A stretch of 36,154 nucleotides of DNA from a virus, in IMG/VR virus record IMGVR_UViG_3300001475_000001, positions 1-36,154 of that record; one strand, given 5' to 3'. Position 1 is the stretch's first letter. Each line of letters starts with the position of its first letter. The translations under genes were made by a program, and so were the position numbers. This document shows, piece by piece, positions 1 through 6,048 of this stretch. The notes under the pieces were generated by a model. It saw only the letters and a program-made list of their open reading frames with translations, did not search any database and was not told where the DNA came from.

Positions 1-345
1 GGTCATGTTGGCGAGCGTTGGCGGTAGGCTGCTGATCTCTGCATAGACTTGCTGAGATGCTCGGATAGAATCGGTGATTCTTTGCAATGCGGCATTATCA
101 GAGCCGTTTGATATTTGGTCTAAGGCAATCTCGCCGCGCATCAAGATATTCTTCCATCCGCCAGGGTTCCTGACGAATGCAGCAGCTTGCTCGAATTGCG
201 CTTTCGCTTGGTTCGCTAGCTGGATCGTTTGCCGACCTTGATTGATCAACTGAATCAGATACGCGATATCTTCGCCAAACAAAGCAAAGCAGGGAGTTGC
301 CAATACTCCCATGCCGAGTAGAATGAAACCAATCTTTCTCTTCAT
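1..345 (-). CDS. VirB5/TrbJ-like T4SS protein, 3' end cut by window edge
   Basis: The minus-strand frame opens at 345 with a strong GGAGGTGA ribosome site 4 bases before the ATG and stays open to base 1, so only the first 115 residues are visible. Residues 1-21 (MKRKIGFILLGMGVLATPCFA) form a Sec signal peptide. They are followed by an amphipathic helical stretch rich in Gln and Ala (LIQLINQGRQTIQLANQAKAQFEQ). A secreted, helical, Gln-rich start in a conjugation operon is the usual look of TrbJ/VirB5, the minor pilus or adhesin component placed in the periplasm. The start overlaps the stop of the preceding gene by ATGA. The family call is by pattern and context only; the C-terminal part, which would be decisive, is missing. 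Confidence 0.6.
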   Translation of the reverse strand, partial: MKRKIGFILLGMGVLATPCFALFGEDIAYLIQLINQGRQTIQLANQAKAQFEQAAAFVRNPGGWKNILMRGEIALDQISNGSDNAALQRITDSIRASQQVYAEISSLPPTLANMT

Positions 346-551
346 TGCGTCACCTCCGCGAGTTTGATTTCTCCGCGCATCACTGCGTTCTTTATGCGCT
401 CTTTAAATAAGCTCTCCATCCTCTGCTGAGTGAGGAATATAGTAATCACGACAAGAGCAACAGCACTCCATCCCAAATAAATGGATACCCATCCACAGAA
501 CAAGAGACCCCACGCGCATGGGTCTTTCGCTACTTCACTAATCCTCTTCAT
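342..551 (-). CDS. Small inner-membrane protein of the T4SS operon
   Basis: This 69-residue protein has a hydrophobic central stretch (about residues 12-40, WGLLFCGWVSIYLGWSAVALVVITIFL) that could form one long or two short membrane helices, then a basic, charged tail. The ATG at 551 has a GGAGG site nine bases upstream; a TTG directly before it (554) is an alternative start. It overlaps the VirB3-like gene before it and the VirB5-like gene after it, so it is translated as part of the same operon. I do not recognise the family. Position between VirB3-like and VirB5-like genes suggests an accessory component of the secretion channel. Confidence 0.6.
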   Translation of the reverse strand: MKRISEVAKDPCAWGLLFCGWVSIYLGWSAVALVVITIFLTQQRMESLFKERIKNAVMRGEIKLAEVTQ

Positions 552-846
552 CAATTGAATCCTCCGTAACGATTAAGGTGAATAATTCGCGCTCACAGGG
601 ATCGTAGGCACGATCCAAGAGAAAACGCCAAATCGCAGGAATCAGGCTGACGGCATCCATGTCTTTCCGGCTGACAACCTGCGTTGTCATGCATGACACG
701 AAGAACAGAGCAGCCGCTATATCCCAACGCCAGTTAAAAGCAATGAGGGCGCATACTGCTAGCGCCCCACAAAATACGATCCGATGAGTGTTGAGAATAA
801 CAAGCGGTTCATTGATCACCGCCGGAGTCTCCCTGATGACCTTCAT
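538..846 (-). CDS. VirB3/TrbD-like T4SS inner-membrane protein
   Basis: The 102-residue product has a short polar N-terminus, two closely spaced hydrophobic segments (about residues 23-38 and 42-55) and a soluble C-terminal half containing RAYDP. This matches the size and topology of VirB3/TrbD, a small inner-membrane protein that works with the VirB4 ATPase in pilus assembly. The gene sits two genes downstream of the pilin candidate, as virB3 follows virB2 in many operons. Its start overlaps the previous stop (ATGA). Similarity is by topology and synteny, so the exact assignment is moderate. A VirB4 gene would be expected further downstream, outside the window. Confidence 0.5.
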   Translation of the reverse strand: MKVIRETPAVINEPLVILNTHRIVFCGALAVCALIAFNWRWDIAAALFFVSCMTTQVVSRKDMDAVSLIPAIWRFLLDRAYDPCERELFTLIVTEDSIDEED

Positions 847-980
847 CTCGTCTCCAAGAACTGAATAACCTCATCAGGCCATCCGATACAGATGAGTACC
901 GCAGTCATAAATAAACTCAGCAGCGCCATTGTGTATATATCGCCAGCGTGTTCAGATATCCAAGCCGCTAGTCCTTTCAC
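843..980 (-). CDS. 45-residue single-pass membrane protein in T4SS operon
   Basis: A GTG start at 980 is preceded by a good GGGAGGTAG ribosome site, and the reading frame ends in an ATGA overlap with the VirB3-like gene. The product has an amphipathic N-terminus and one membrane helix (about residues 16-33, YTMALLSLFMTAVLICIG). The longer upstream reading of this frame runs antiparallel through the pilin gene and has no ribosome site, so the short form is preferred. No family recognised. Size and place next to the pilin suggest a small membrane partner of the secretion channel. Confidence 0.5.
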   Translation of the reverse strand: MKGLAAWISEHAGDIYTMALLSLFMTAVLICIGWPDEVIQFLETR

Positions 981-982
981 GT

Positions 983-1264
983 CTACCTCCCGAACGTTTG
1001 TAACCATCCCAGGATCTGATCGGGACGCAACGCGCCCCATCCAGCAATCAAGGCTGTAGCAAGCCCCACTCCCCCGCGTATCCAGGAGAAACTCATGTGC
1101 AGAAACTTGAACACGATGAGAGATCCAACAACGGGGAACGAGATGCGTATCGCCCACTGGTAAACGCCATTCGCTAATGCGTATCCCGGATCTCCACTGG
1201 AAGATACTTGAGCGAACGCCATCACGGACGCTGCCAAAAACAACACGATTAACTTTGATTTCAT
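983..1264 (-). CDS. VirB2/TrbC-like conjugative pilin precursor
   Basis: The 93-residue protein starts at 1264 after an AAGGAAGGAG ribosome site. It has a signal peptide (about residues 1-19, cut after AFAQ), a short hydrophilic region and two hydrophobic helices (about 42-56 and 66-77) separated by a short basic loop (SWIRGG). This is the standard build of VirB2/TrbC pilins, which are processed, inserted in the inner membrane and polymerised into the conjugative pilus. It overlaps the VirB9-like gene end by one base. Sequence identity with known pilins is usually low, so the call rests on topology, length and neighbours. Confidence 0.65.
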   Translation of the reverse strand: MKSKLIVLFLAASVMAFAQVSSSGDPGYALANGVYQWAIRISFPVVGSLIVFKFLHMSFSWIRGGVGLATALIAGWGALRPDQILGWLQTFGR

Positions 1265-2037
1265 TAGCTCTCCTTCCTTTTGAACTTCATGCTTTCTTTG
1301 CCAATTCGCACTTCTAATTGGTCCACTAACGGAAGCTGATACTTGCCCCCTTGGTAAAGAAGCTGTACCTTGTCCGTCTTCCCATCCCGAATGGCCCACA
1401 CTGCCGGTATCTCTTGACCCTCAATTGCCACGTAGGTAAACGTGTCGTCATGCGTGAGAATCGGCTTCATCTTGCCCTTGCCCTTGTGCTCATACATCTC
1501 GTAAGCAAAGAACTTCATCGAATTGACTTGCTTCATGACTTCCTCTGAGCACGAAACAGCCTTGACGGGTTGCGCTATCTTCTGTCTCAGCGCTTCATTC
1601 TCTGCTTGCAACCTGGTTAGATCGGACGCGGGAACGAACTGTGGGTGCCCCGTATCTATCCCGTCCTGTTCTACGATCACCTTGAGGTCGGCGTGCGCTC
1701 CTTTGATCTTCGATACTTCCGTGACTAGAAACGACATGTGGTTCCCGTCAGTGAGCGAGATGCTGACATTCGTTTTCTCGCCTCCATAACCGGGATAGTC
1801 ACGCGCTTTGATGTAGAGCACATTCCCGCTTGCGTTCACTTCAAAGAACTCCGTATTGCCGACTCTCGGGCTGTAGGGCTTGCCGGTCATCACCACTTCT
1901 CCTTTCGGCAAGTTGATTTCAGTAACCATGCCGACTTGTACGGAAATGGGCACGATGTCTTGTTCGTGTACCGTTACGGTCCTGGCCGTGACGCTTGGCT
2001 CCCCCGCAAGCACAGCCGCTAACGCGAATAGCATCAT
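1264..2037 (-). CDS. VirB9/TrbG-like T4SS outer-membrane complex protein
   Basis: This 257-residue protein has a short signal-like N-terminus and an N-terminal domain with DIVPISVQVGMVTEINLP, resembling the start of VirB9 (a beta strand reading xGxxTxIxLP). Its C-terminal domain carries THDDTFTYVAIEGQEIPAVWAI, then DGK and LEVRIG, which parallels the VirB9/CagX pattern of D..TYF....PAvf...G. VirB9 binds VirB7 and VirB10 in the outer-membrane core complex. Between the domains lies a heptad-like stretch (TRLQAENEALRQKI, about residues 140-155). The start ATG at 2037 overlaps the preceding stop by ATGA. VirB7 and VirB10 candidates are not visible here. Confidence 0.65.
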   Translation of the reverse strand: MMLFALAAVLAGEPSVTARTVTVHEQDIVPISVQVGMVTEINLPKGEVVMTGKPYSPRVGNTEFFEVNASGNVLYIKARDYPGYGGEKTNVSISLTDGNHMSFLVTEVSKIKGAHADLKVIVEQDGIDTGHPQFVPASDLTRLQAENEALRQKIAQPVKAVSCSEEVMKQVNSMKFFAYEMYEHKGKGKMKPILTHDDTFTYVAIEGQEIPAVWAIRDGKTDKVQLLYQGGKYQLPLVDQLEVRIGKESMKFKRKES

Positions 2038-2231
2038 TTGCTCTCCTCCCCATTTCCTTCACGTGGCGAAACTAACCACGTGATCAATGCGATGTTTACG
2101 ATTAAATAAGTAAACAAGGTTGTCAGCCCGTATTCGCCCAAGCTCAAATGTTGCGCCAGAGTCGAAATGATAGCGACAATCAAGCCCAAAACGTTAATCC
2201 ACAGAAGCGATAAGGCGTTAGCTCTGCTCAT
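2034..2231 (-). CDS. Two-helix membrane protein of T4SS operon
   Basis: The ATG at 2231 lies inside the end of the upstream gene, as elsewhere in this operon, and gives 65 residues. Two hydrophobic segments (about 7-26 and 35-54) are joined by a short loop, with an acidic tail (REGNGEESK). The stop overlaps the VirB9-like start. I do not recognise the family. It could be a VirB3- or VirB6-associated small subunit or a plasmid-specific membrane protein. Confidence 0.5.
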   Translation of the reverse strand: MSRANALSLLWINVLGLIVAIISTLAQHLSLGEYGLTTLFTYLIVNIALITWLVSPREGNGEESK

Positions 2232-2502
2232 TTGCTTTCCGCTTCGCCTTTCTGAGTACGTTAACACCAGCCTGTTTCAGAATCGCCTGATTGCTTTTCT
2301 CTACCGCTTTCGCGTCAGCATTCGCTTTCTTCTGCCGTTGGATGGCACGGTTATAAATCTCCTCTTGTGCTTTCGCAATGACCTCCTGCAAAGCCGGATC
2401 AGCTAGCGAAGTAATGTTGGCCAAGATCAGGTCGCGTATCTCGCTATATTCTTTTGCTAATTCTGTTGCTGATAACATCAATTCCTCAGTAATTTCTGTC
2501 AA
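2218..2502 (-). CDS. Helical, charged protein of unknown function in T4SS operon
   Basis: The TTG at 2502 is chosen because GGAG lies 8 bases upstream and the gene follows the RHH gene without a gap; the next ATG would remove eight residues. The 94-residue product is predicted almost entirely helical, with acidic N-terminal and basic Lys/Arg/Ala-rich C-terminal halves (NADAKAVEKSNQAILKQAG). No signal peptide or membrane helix is seen, so it is likely cytoplasmic. Lying directly after the RHH gene and before the membrane subunits, it may be a relaxosome accessory protein, but this is inference only. Confidence 0.5.
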   Translation of the reverse strand: MTEITEELMLSATELAKEYSEIRDLILANITSLADPALQEVIAKAQEEIYNRAIQRQKKANADAKAVEKSNQAILKQAGVNVLRKAKRKANEQS

Positions 2503-2676
2503 TTAGTTATCTCCTTTTTCTCGCTGTAACTTTTCCCGGATTGCTTCTCGAATCCAAGCGTATTGCTTGCCCTCTATTTGCCTGACGTGCGCATTCATTT
2601 CTTGCCAAAGTTCATCAGGCATATGCTTTAATGTCCTAACCCTACGTGGTACGGATTTATTCATCTTCTTTTGCAT
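2503..2676 (-). CDS. Ribbon-helix-helix DNA-binding protein (TrwA/Arc-type)
   Basis: The 57-residue product begins with a basic strand (KSVPRRVRTLKHMPDELW) followed by two helices (QEMNAHVRQIEG and YAWIREAIREKL). This is the Arc/CopG/TrwA ribbon-helix-helix layout. In MobF plasmids such as R388, the RHH protein TrwA binds oriT, assists the relaxase and represses its own operon. Here it is the first gene of the T4SS operon and lies divergently from the relaxase across a repeat-rich spacer. An internal ATG at 2664 is a possible start; neither has a clear ribosome site. The fold call is by eye from the pattern. Confidence 0.7.
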   Translation of the reverse strand: MQKKMNKSVPRRVRTLKHMPDELWQEMNAHVRQIEGKQYAWIREAIREKLQREKGDN

Positions 2677-2696
2677 TCACCACAGCTTATCCTCAG

Positions 2697-2760
2697 GTAT
2701 TATTCTTCGTATTACCTTGCGCCTCCATCTGGTATTACTTTAGTATGACTTTAGTAATAC
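2697..2760. repeat. Iterated GTATTAC motif with inverted repeat (operator / relaxosome site)
   Basis: GTATTA(C) occurs at 2697-2702, 2709-2715 and 2732-2738, and inverted as GTAATAC at 2754-2760. The last two are the arms of a perfect 8-bp inverted repeat, GTATTACT (2732-2739) and AGTAATAC (2753-2760). The spacing of 22-23 bases between the last three copies is about two helical turns. Such phased copies are typical of sites for RHH regulators. Confidence 0.6.
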
Positions 2761-2770
2761 TATATGTCAA
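2742..2770 (-). promoter_or_regulatory. Sigma70-type promoter of the T4SS operon
   Basis: Read on the minus strand there is a perfect TTGACA (-35, 2765-2770), a 17-base spacer and CATACT (-10, 2742-2747). Transcription would start near 2735 and give a leader of about 60 bases before the RHH gene. The inverted repeat GTATTACT/AGTAATAC covers the spacer and the first transcribed bases, so a bound repressor would block RNA polymerase. The RHH protein is the obvious autoregulator candidate. Confidence 0.7.
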
Positions 2771-2793
2771 GCCCCGAGAGAAGGGCAATATGT

Positions 2794-2823
2794 CCTTTTA
2801 ATAAATACCCTTTTAATAAATAC
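2794..2823. repeat. Perfect tandem 15-bp repeat upstream of relaxase
   Basis: CCTTTTAATAAATAC occurs twice head to tail (2794-2808 and 2809-2823), ending 24 bases before the relaxase start. It is AT-rich and could act as a protein-binding iteron, a melting site or part of the relaxase promoter. Confidence 0.75.
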
Positions 2824-2847
2824 CTGCACCGACAACGAGGAGAATAG

Positions 2848-3867
2848 ATGCTGCATTGGAATCCGATGAGTGGACAGAACTACGTAGAGTACTTAGAAAA
2901 AGAGAAGGAAGAACCAGTTCACTGGCGTGGCAAATCCGCTGAACTTTTAGGGATAGAAGGCGTGGAAGTGACGCGGGAAAACTTTGCATTACTGGAGCGG
3001 GGAATCGAGCCAATTCACGGTGAAGTTTTACGCCCAAGAGAGCGTTACAACTTGACGCAGGATGGAAAGATTTATGCGCACTCCCGAGTGTTGTATGAAG
3101 TTGTGATTGCTCCACCAAAAAGCGTATCTATTTTGTCGCTAGTAGATGATCGTTTACCAACCGCTCATAAGGAAGCTTTGCGTGCCATTTCGCCTGACAT
3201 GGAATCGTTAGCTTTGGCGCGAGTCCGGAAAGGTGGCGTGAGCGAGAATCGGGAGACGGGAAATCTACTGTACGCGGACTGGCATCATAAGCTTTCTCGA
3301 ACCCTTGACCCTCAACAGCATACCCATCGAATCGTGATGAATATCACCTATGATTCAACGGAGGATCAATGGAAAGCACTGAAGGCCTGGGATCTACTGA
3401 AACAGCGGCACCCCATGACGGAACAATACCGTGAGTTTCTGGCGCACAAGGTTGAGAGTTTGGGCTATTCAGTTGAGGGAAAGCAAGATCGGCAGTTTGG
3501 ATGGGAGTTGTCTGGCGTTTCGCCTGAAGTAATCGCCAAGTATTCACAACGCAGTGAGGAGCGAGACGAGATACTGGCAGAGTTTGAGGAGTATCACGAA
3601 CGGCCCGCGACGTATAAGGAAAAGATTGTACTGATGCGGGGAAACCGGGATGAAAAGAAGTATCTTCCGGCAGAAGAGGCAAAGCAGAAGCAAATGGAAC
3701 GGCTAACCGTATCAGAACGCTCCAGTTTGATACGCCTAAAAGAAGAGTCCCAAGAAAAGCAGGTAAGCTATTCCTGGGACCTTAACGACCATATCACGGC
3801 TGAGTCTGCCACGCCTTATCAGGAGAGGTGGTCTTATGGTGAACGGCCTAAACAACGTGCGTATTAA
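2848..3867 (+). CDS. MobF (TrwC/TraI-type) conjugative relaxase, relaxase domain only
   Basis: The 339-residue protein starts after an AGGAG site. An N-terminal Tyr cluster (Y12, Y15 in NYVEY) corresponds to the catalytic tyrosines. APPKSVSIL (residues 88-96) matches the family's (S/A)PKSVS motif. HKLSRTLDPQQHTH (residues 147-160) holds the three metal-binding histidines H147, H158 and H160. Such enzymes nick oriT and stay bound to the 5' end during transfer. TrwC and TraI are much longer (roughly 970-1760 residues) because a RecD-like helicase follows; here the protein ends soon after the relaxase fold with a charged tail. The second Tyr pair seen in TrwC is not evident. The 3' end overlaps a convergent HNH gene by 20 bases, so truncation by insertion is possible. 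Confidence 0.85.
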   Translation: MLHWNPMSGQNYVEYLEKEKEEPVHWRGKSAELLGIEGVEVTRENFALLERGIEPIHGEVLRPRERYNLTQDGKIYAHSRVLYEVVIAPPKSVSILSLVDDRLPTAHKEALRAISPDMESLALARVRKGGVSENRETGNLLYADWHHKLSRTLDPQQHTHRIVMNITYDSTEDQWKALKAWDLLKQRHPMTEQYREFLAHKVESLGYSVEGKQDRQFGWELSGVSPEVIAKYSQRSEERDEILAEFEEYHERPATYKEKIVLMRGNRDEKKYLPAEEAKQKQMERLTVSERSSLIRLKEESQEKQVSYSWDLNDHITAESATPYQERWSYGERPKQRAY

Positions 3868-4366
3868 CGTATTCAGGGAGTTGATCTCTAGCCGCAATGG
3901 CAGACTCTACGGTGTCGAAGAATCCGATGTGTCTTTTCCTGCCATCAATTGTCAGTTGAAGTTGAAACTTTCCTAAATACGGCCATATTCCCCTGTGTCC
4001 GGTTTGGCTGTGACTAGCTGCCCCGCGTCGGTTCATTGAATTGGCGCGTGGTGTTACTACTCTCAATTTCCCGCGGCGGTTATCAAGAGAGTCGTGATAC
4101 TTATGGTCCACTTGCAAGTGTGCCGGGGCATCCATCAGAAAGCGATGCATGTAAATGGTTCTGTACTCGCCGTTTGCTTTCTCCCTGCAAACAACGTAGA
4201 AACGTCGCCCTCTTGGGCTCCATTGCGCTAGCCATTGGACGTTATGTTCCTGCAGCTTCGGAAGATCCGCGCTATCGACTAAGCAGTGAATGATATCCCC
4301 ATTGCGCCGTTTCAGTTCTATGATTGCGATCTGTCCGTCGTCCGAGACACTGAATTTATTCTTCAT
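3848..4366 (-). CDS. HNH/AP2-type endonuclease (copy 1)
   Basis: This 172-residue protein has an N-terminal beta-rich domain and a central HNH core, MHRFLM...LQVDHKYHDSLDNRR (about residues 75-99), followed by VVT and SMNRRG. A C-terminal AP2-like DNA-binding segment contains GHRGIW, KFQLQLTIDGRKRHIGFF and ESAIAARD. The family comprises free-standing homing-type nucleases common in phages and plasmids. Its start overlaps the stop of copy 2 by ATGA, so the two are co-translated. The C-terminus (EYVNTHVV) departs from the YPGYGG/YPAYDG endings of the other copies exactly where it overlaps the relaxase 3' end. Confidence 0.9.
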   Translation of the reverse strand: MKNKFSVSDDGQIAIIELKRRNGDIIHCLVDSADLPKLQEHNVQWLAQWSPRGRRFYVVCREKANGEYRTIYMHRFLMDAPAHLQVDHKYHDSLDNRRGKLRVVTPRANSMNRRGAASHSQTGHRGIWPYLGKFQLQLTIDGRKRHIGFFDTVESAIAARDQLPEYVNTHVV

Positions 4367-4875
4367 CCGCCATAACCCGGATATTGATTCCTTACCGCAA
4401 GAGCCTGTTCAATCGTTGCGAACAGCCCCATATATTTTCTCTTCCTGTTAATGCTGATCTGCAGAGTAAACTTGCCGCAACAGTGATGAGATATGCCGCG
4501 GTGGCCGGTCTTGCTGTTGCGGTTCGCGCCCGAACGGTTCATCTGATTCATGCTTGTCGTTACCACGCTCATATTCTCGCGTCGGTTATCAAGCGGATCG
4601 TGATACTTGTGATCGACCTCTAAACCGGGCGGAGGCTCCATAATGCAGCTATGTAAATAGAGCTTTCTCCATTTACCATCGACTTTCTTGTTGCCGCGAA
4701 CGTAAAATCTTTGAATTCCTTTGTTCCATAGCGCGTACCAGCGGATATTTAGCTCTTGCAATTTTGGAAGATCGGCAGTATCGACAAAGCAGTGCAGGAC
4801 CTCACCATTTCGTCTTTTAAGGTGTATGATTGCCGTTAGACCATCATCTGAGACCGTGAAGTGGTTCTTCATCAT
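4363..4875 (-). CDS. HNH/AP2-type endonuclease (copy 2)
   Basis: The 170-residue protein is a clear paralogue of copy 1, sharing FTVSDDG, LKRRNGE, ADLPKLQE and the core LEVDHKYHDPLDNRREN. The AP2-like C-terminal part reads GHRGISHH, KFTLQISINRKRKYMGLF, ends in RNQYPGYGG and is intact. The catalytic HNH histidines and the Asn of LDNRR are all present. It starts inside the stop of the upstream 69-residue gene (ATGATG). Two adjacent paralogues suggest local duplication or two invasions. Confidence 0.9.
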   Translation of the reverse strand: MMKNHFTVSDDGLTAIIHLKRRNGEVLHCFVDTADLPKLQELNIRWYALWNKGIQRFYVRGNKKVDGKWRKLYLHSCIMEPPPGLEVDHKYHDPLDNRRENMSVVTTSMNQMNRSGANRNSKTGHRGISHHCCGKFTLQISINRKRKYMGLFATIEQALAVRNQYPGYGG

Positions 4876-5081
4876 TCATTTCTCTCTTTGATTCGTCTGC
4901 TTCTGATCTCTCTCAGTCTGAGTCGTTCGCTACACCACTTACAGGTTTTTGGTCTCAGCGTAAGATGTCCGCATATCGGTGGTCTGCTGGCACGTCCAAA
5001 GGCGCTGGCGAGTTCCGGCACTGTCGCCTGTTCTATGGCCTGTTCAATCACGTGATCTCTAAATTTAGTCTCGTGTTTCAT
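4872..5081 (-). CDS. Small basic Cys-containing protein, unknown
   Basis: The 69-residue product is basic, with a helical N-terminal half (FRDHVIEQAIEQATVPELASAFG) and C-x9-C-x2-C (C37, C47, C50), which may bind zinc. The tail is very Arg-rich (RLRLREIRSRRIKERNE). It overlaps its neighbours by four bases at both ends (ATGA and TGATGA), so translation is coupled. No family recognised; a small nucleic-acid-binding protein is plausible. Confidence 0.5.
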   Translation of the reverse strand: MKHETKFRDHVIEQAIEQATVPELASAFGRASRPPICGHLTLRPKTCKWCSERLRLREIRSRRIKERNE

Positions 5082-5347
5082 TGCTTTGTTCGTTGCTTCG
5101 CATACTTGGCGCGCGGGAAACCGATTCGTCTGGGCGGGAAGATCTTTGCTTCCTCAGGCTCCGGTAACGCATTGCTACGCGCTGCTAGCGCTTTCCTGAA
5201 ATCGATCAGGGCTTCAATGATAAAGAGTCGGCATTCCTCATCTTCCAGCTCCTCTTCATTGGCAGCATTGAGCACTTTCTCGCTTTGCAGAATCGATTCC
5301 TTGGCTAGCTCTTCATCAGAGAAATGGGAGTACAGTCCGGTTATCAT
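5078..5347 (-). CDS. Acidic helical protein, unknown
   Basis: The ATG at 5347 is preferred because GAGG lies seven bases upstream and the start overlaps the preceding stop by ATGA; the longer frame (to 5395) has no ribosome site. The 89-residue product is acidic in its first two thirds (DEELAKESILQSEKV, EEELEDEECR) and helical, then ends in a Pro/Arg/Lys-rich tail. No signal or membrane segment. Unknown function. Confidence 0.55.
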   Translation of the reverse strand: MITGLYSHFSDEELAKESILQSEKVLNAANEEELEDEECRLFIIEALIDFRKALAARSNALPEPEEAKIFPPRRIGFPRAKYAKQRTKQ

Positions 5348-5520
5348 CGAGAGACCTCGTCTGGCGTGGGACGGTATAGCGAAGCATGACACCACGTCTC
5401 ACGGGTTACAGCGATCAGGTGCACATGCACGGTCAGGATGATCTCTTTCTTTTCGGGGTGCCGGGCTAGCATCTTGCGTCCGTAGATCACGGCGCTTTCA
5501 AAGTTTTGAAATGCTAGCAT
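5344..5520 (-). CDS. 58-residue protein, unknown
   Basis: An ATG at 5520 with AGGGAAGTG just upstream opens a 58-residue frame (MLAFQNFESAVIYGRKML...) ending in an ATGA overlap with the next gene. The N-terminal half looks helical, followed by a beta-like stretch (EIILTVHVHLIAVTRE). Overlap with genes at both ends supports it being real despite its size. No family recognised. Confidence 0.5.
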   Translation of the reverse strand: MLAFQNFESAVIYGRKMLARHPEKKEIILTVHVHLIAVTRETWCHASLYRPTPDEVSR

Positions 5521-5663
5521 CACTTCCCTGCTTTCTTGATGTTTGGGTAGATGCTAATAAACCCACTGAGGGCTGACACGGGAACGGTCAACACGGTACC
5601 CCTTGCGTTACGGGTGATCAGTGGCCTATAGTCGGTCTGCTTTACTTTAGTTTTCTTCTTCAT
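5520..5663 (-). CDS. 47-residue basic protein, first gene of the operator-controlled minus operon
   Basis: The frame starts at 5663, 27 bases downstream of a promoter -10 element, and stops in a TGATG overlap with the next gene. The product (MKKKTKVKQTDYRPLITRN...) is short, very basic at the N-terminus, with a central stretch of beta propensity (GTVLTVPVSALSGFISIY). Its first-gene position makes it the most strongly controlled product of this operon. Function unknown. Confidence 0.5.
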   Translation of the reverse strand: MKKKTKVKQTDYRPLITRNARGTVLTVPVSALSGFISIYPNIKKAGK

Positions 5664-5689
5664 CTCTAGCTCTTTTCTCTCTCTACTTG

Positions 5690-5718
5690 ATCTTAGCGTA
5701 CACCGGTGTACGGATCAA
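5690..5718 (-). promoter_or_regulatory. Minus-strand promoter with 16-bp palindromic operator
   Basis: On the minus strand TTGATC (-35, 5713-5718) and TAAGAT (-10, 5690-5695) are separated by 17 bases. The spacer is almost entirely the perfect palindrome CGTACACCGGTGTACG (5697-5712). A dimeric repressor bound there would shut the promoter. It drives the operon of small proteins and HNH genes that begins at 5663. Confidence 0.75.
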
Positions 5719-5730
5719 GCTCTATCTTGC

Positions 5731-5743
5731 GTTTTCCACAGCT
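5731..5743. repeat. DnaA-box-like repeat GTTTTCCACAGCT (copy 1)
   Basis: GTTTTCCACAGCT is identical to 28905-28917 and shares ten bases with 6588-6597. The core TTTTCCACA fits the relaxed DnaA box TTWTNCACA. It lies 13 bases upstream of the minus-operon -35 element and just past the 3' end of the 5753-5962 gene, which it overlaps little or not at all. Confidence 0.4.
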
Positions 5744-5752
5744 CTTTCCAGC

Positions 5753-5962
5753 TCAGCTTGCGTGTTGAGCGCACTTCCTATTTGCCTTTATCCACTTCAT
5801 GTGGTCGTCCCAAGTCGACTCTTTTAGTTTCTCCATTTTGGCGCGAGTTTTTTGGCTGATCCGGGAGTATTGCATTTTGTGGTTGGCAATAGCCTCGCTC
5901 ACTAGAAGAAAATCGTTCATGGTCAGGTTGTCGAGGATAATCGTATAGCGCGGTTCCTTCAT
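5753..5962 (-). CDS. 69-residue protein, unknown
   Basis: The ATG at 5962 follows a clear AGGAGAACGA ribosome site. The product begins with a beta-like segment (YTIILDNLTMNDFLLVSEAI) and continues as a basic helix (RISQKTRAKMEKLKES). It lies upstream of the operator-promoter and reads towards it. It is one candidate for a small regulator of that operator, although no helix-turn-helix can be assigned. A 20-codon frame (starting near 6020) overlaps its start by ATGA and could be a leader peptide. Confidence 0.5.
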   Translation of the reverse strand: MKEPRYTIILDNLTMNDFLLVSEAIANHKMQYSRISQKTRAKMEKLKESTWDDHMKWIKANRKCAQHAS

Positions 5963-6048
5963 TCGTTCTCCTGCTCAGTCAAGTTCATTGCCGTTCTCAT
6001 TCTTTCCCCTTCACCCTTCATATGCGGAGCCTCACGTGTAGCGTCGGA

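Larger units (their letters stand above)
2677..2847. other. Divergent intergenic region, candidate oriT
   Basis: This spacer of about 170 bases separates the RHH gene and T4SS operon (leftward) from the MobF relaxase (rightward). It holds the GTATTAC repeats, the T4SS promoter and a tandem 15-bp repeat. It is markedly more AT-rich than the genes around it. In characterised MobF plasmids oriT lies beside the RHH and relaxase genes, so this is the first place to look for nic. CGTATTACC at 2708-2716 is loosely like the left side of the R388 nic region, but no nic site can be assigned from sequence alone. Confidence 0.4.

Noticed and set aside
843-1157. Longer minus frame upstream of the 45-residue membrane protein
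   Set aside because: It overlaps the pilin gene entirely and lacks a ribosome site, while the GTG at 980 has a strong one.
2794-2823. CRISPR-like repeat
   Set aside because: Only two directly adjacent copies, no spacers and no cas genes.
5697-5712. Classical LexA (SOS) box
   Set aside because: The palindrome does not match the LexA consensus forms I know (CTGT-N8-ACAG or GAAC-N4-GTTC); a host-specific LexA cannot be excluded, but there is no positive support.
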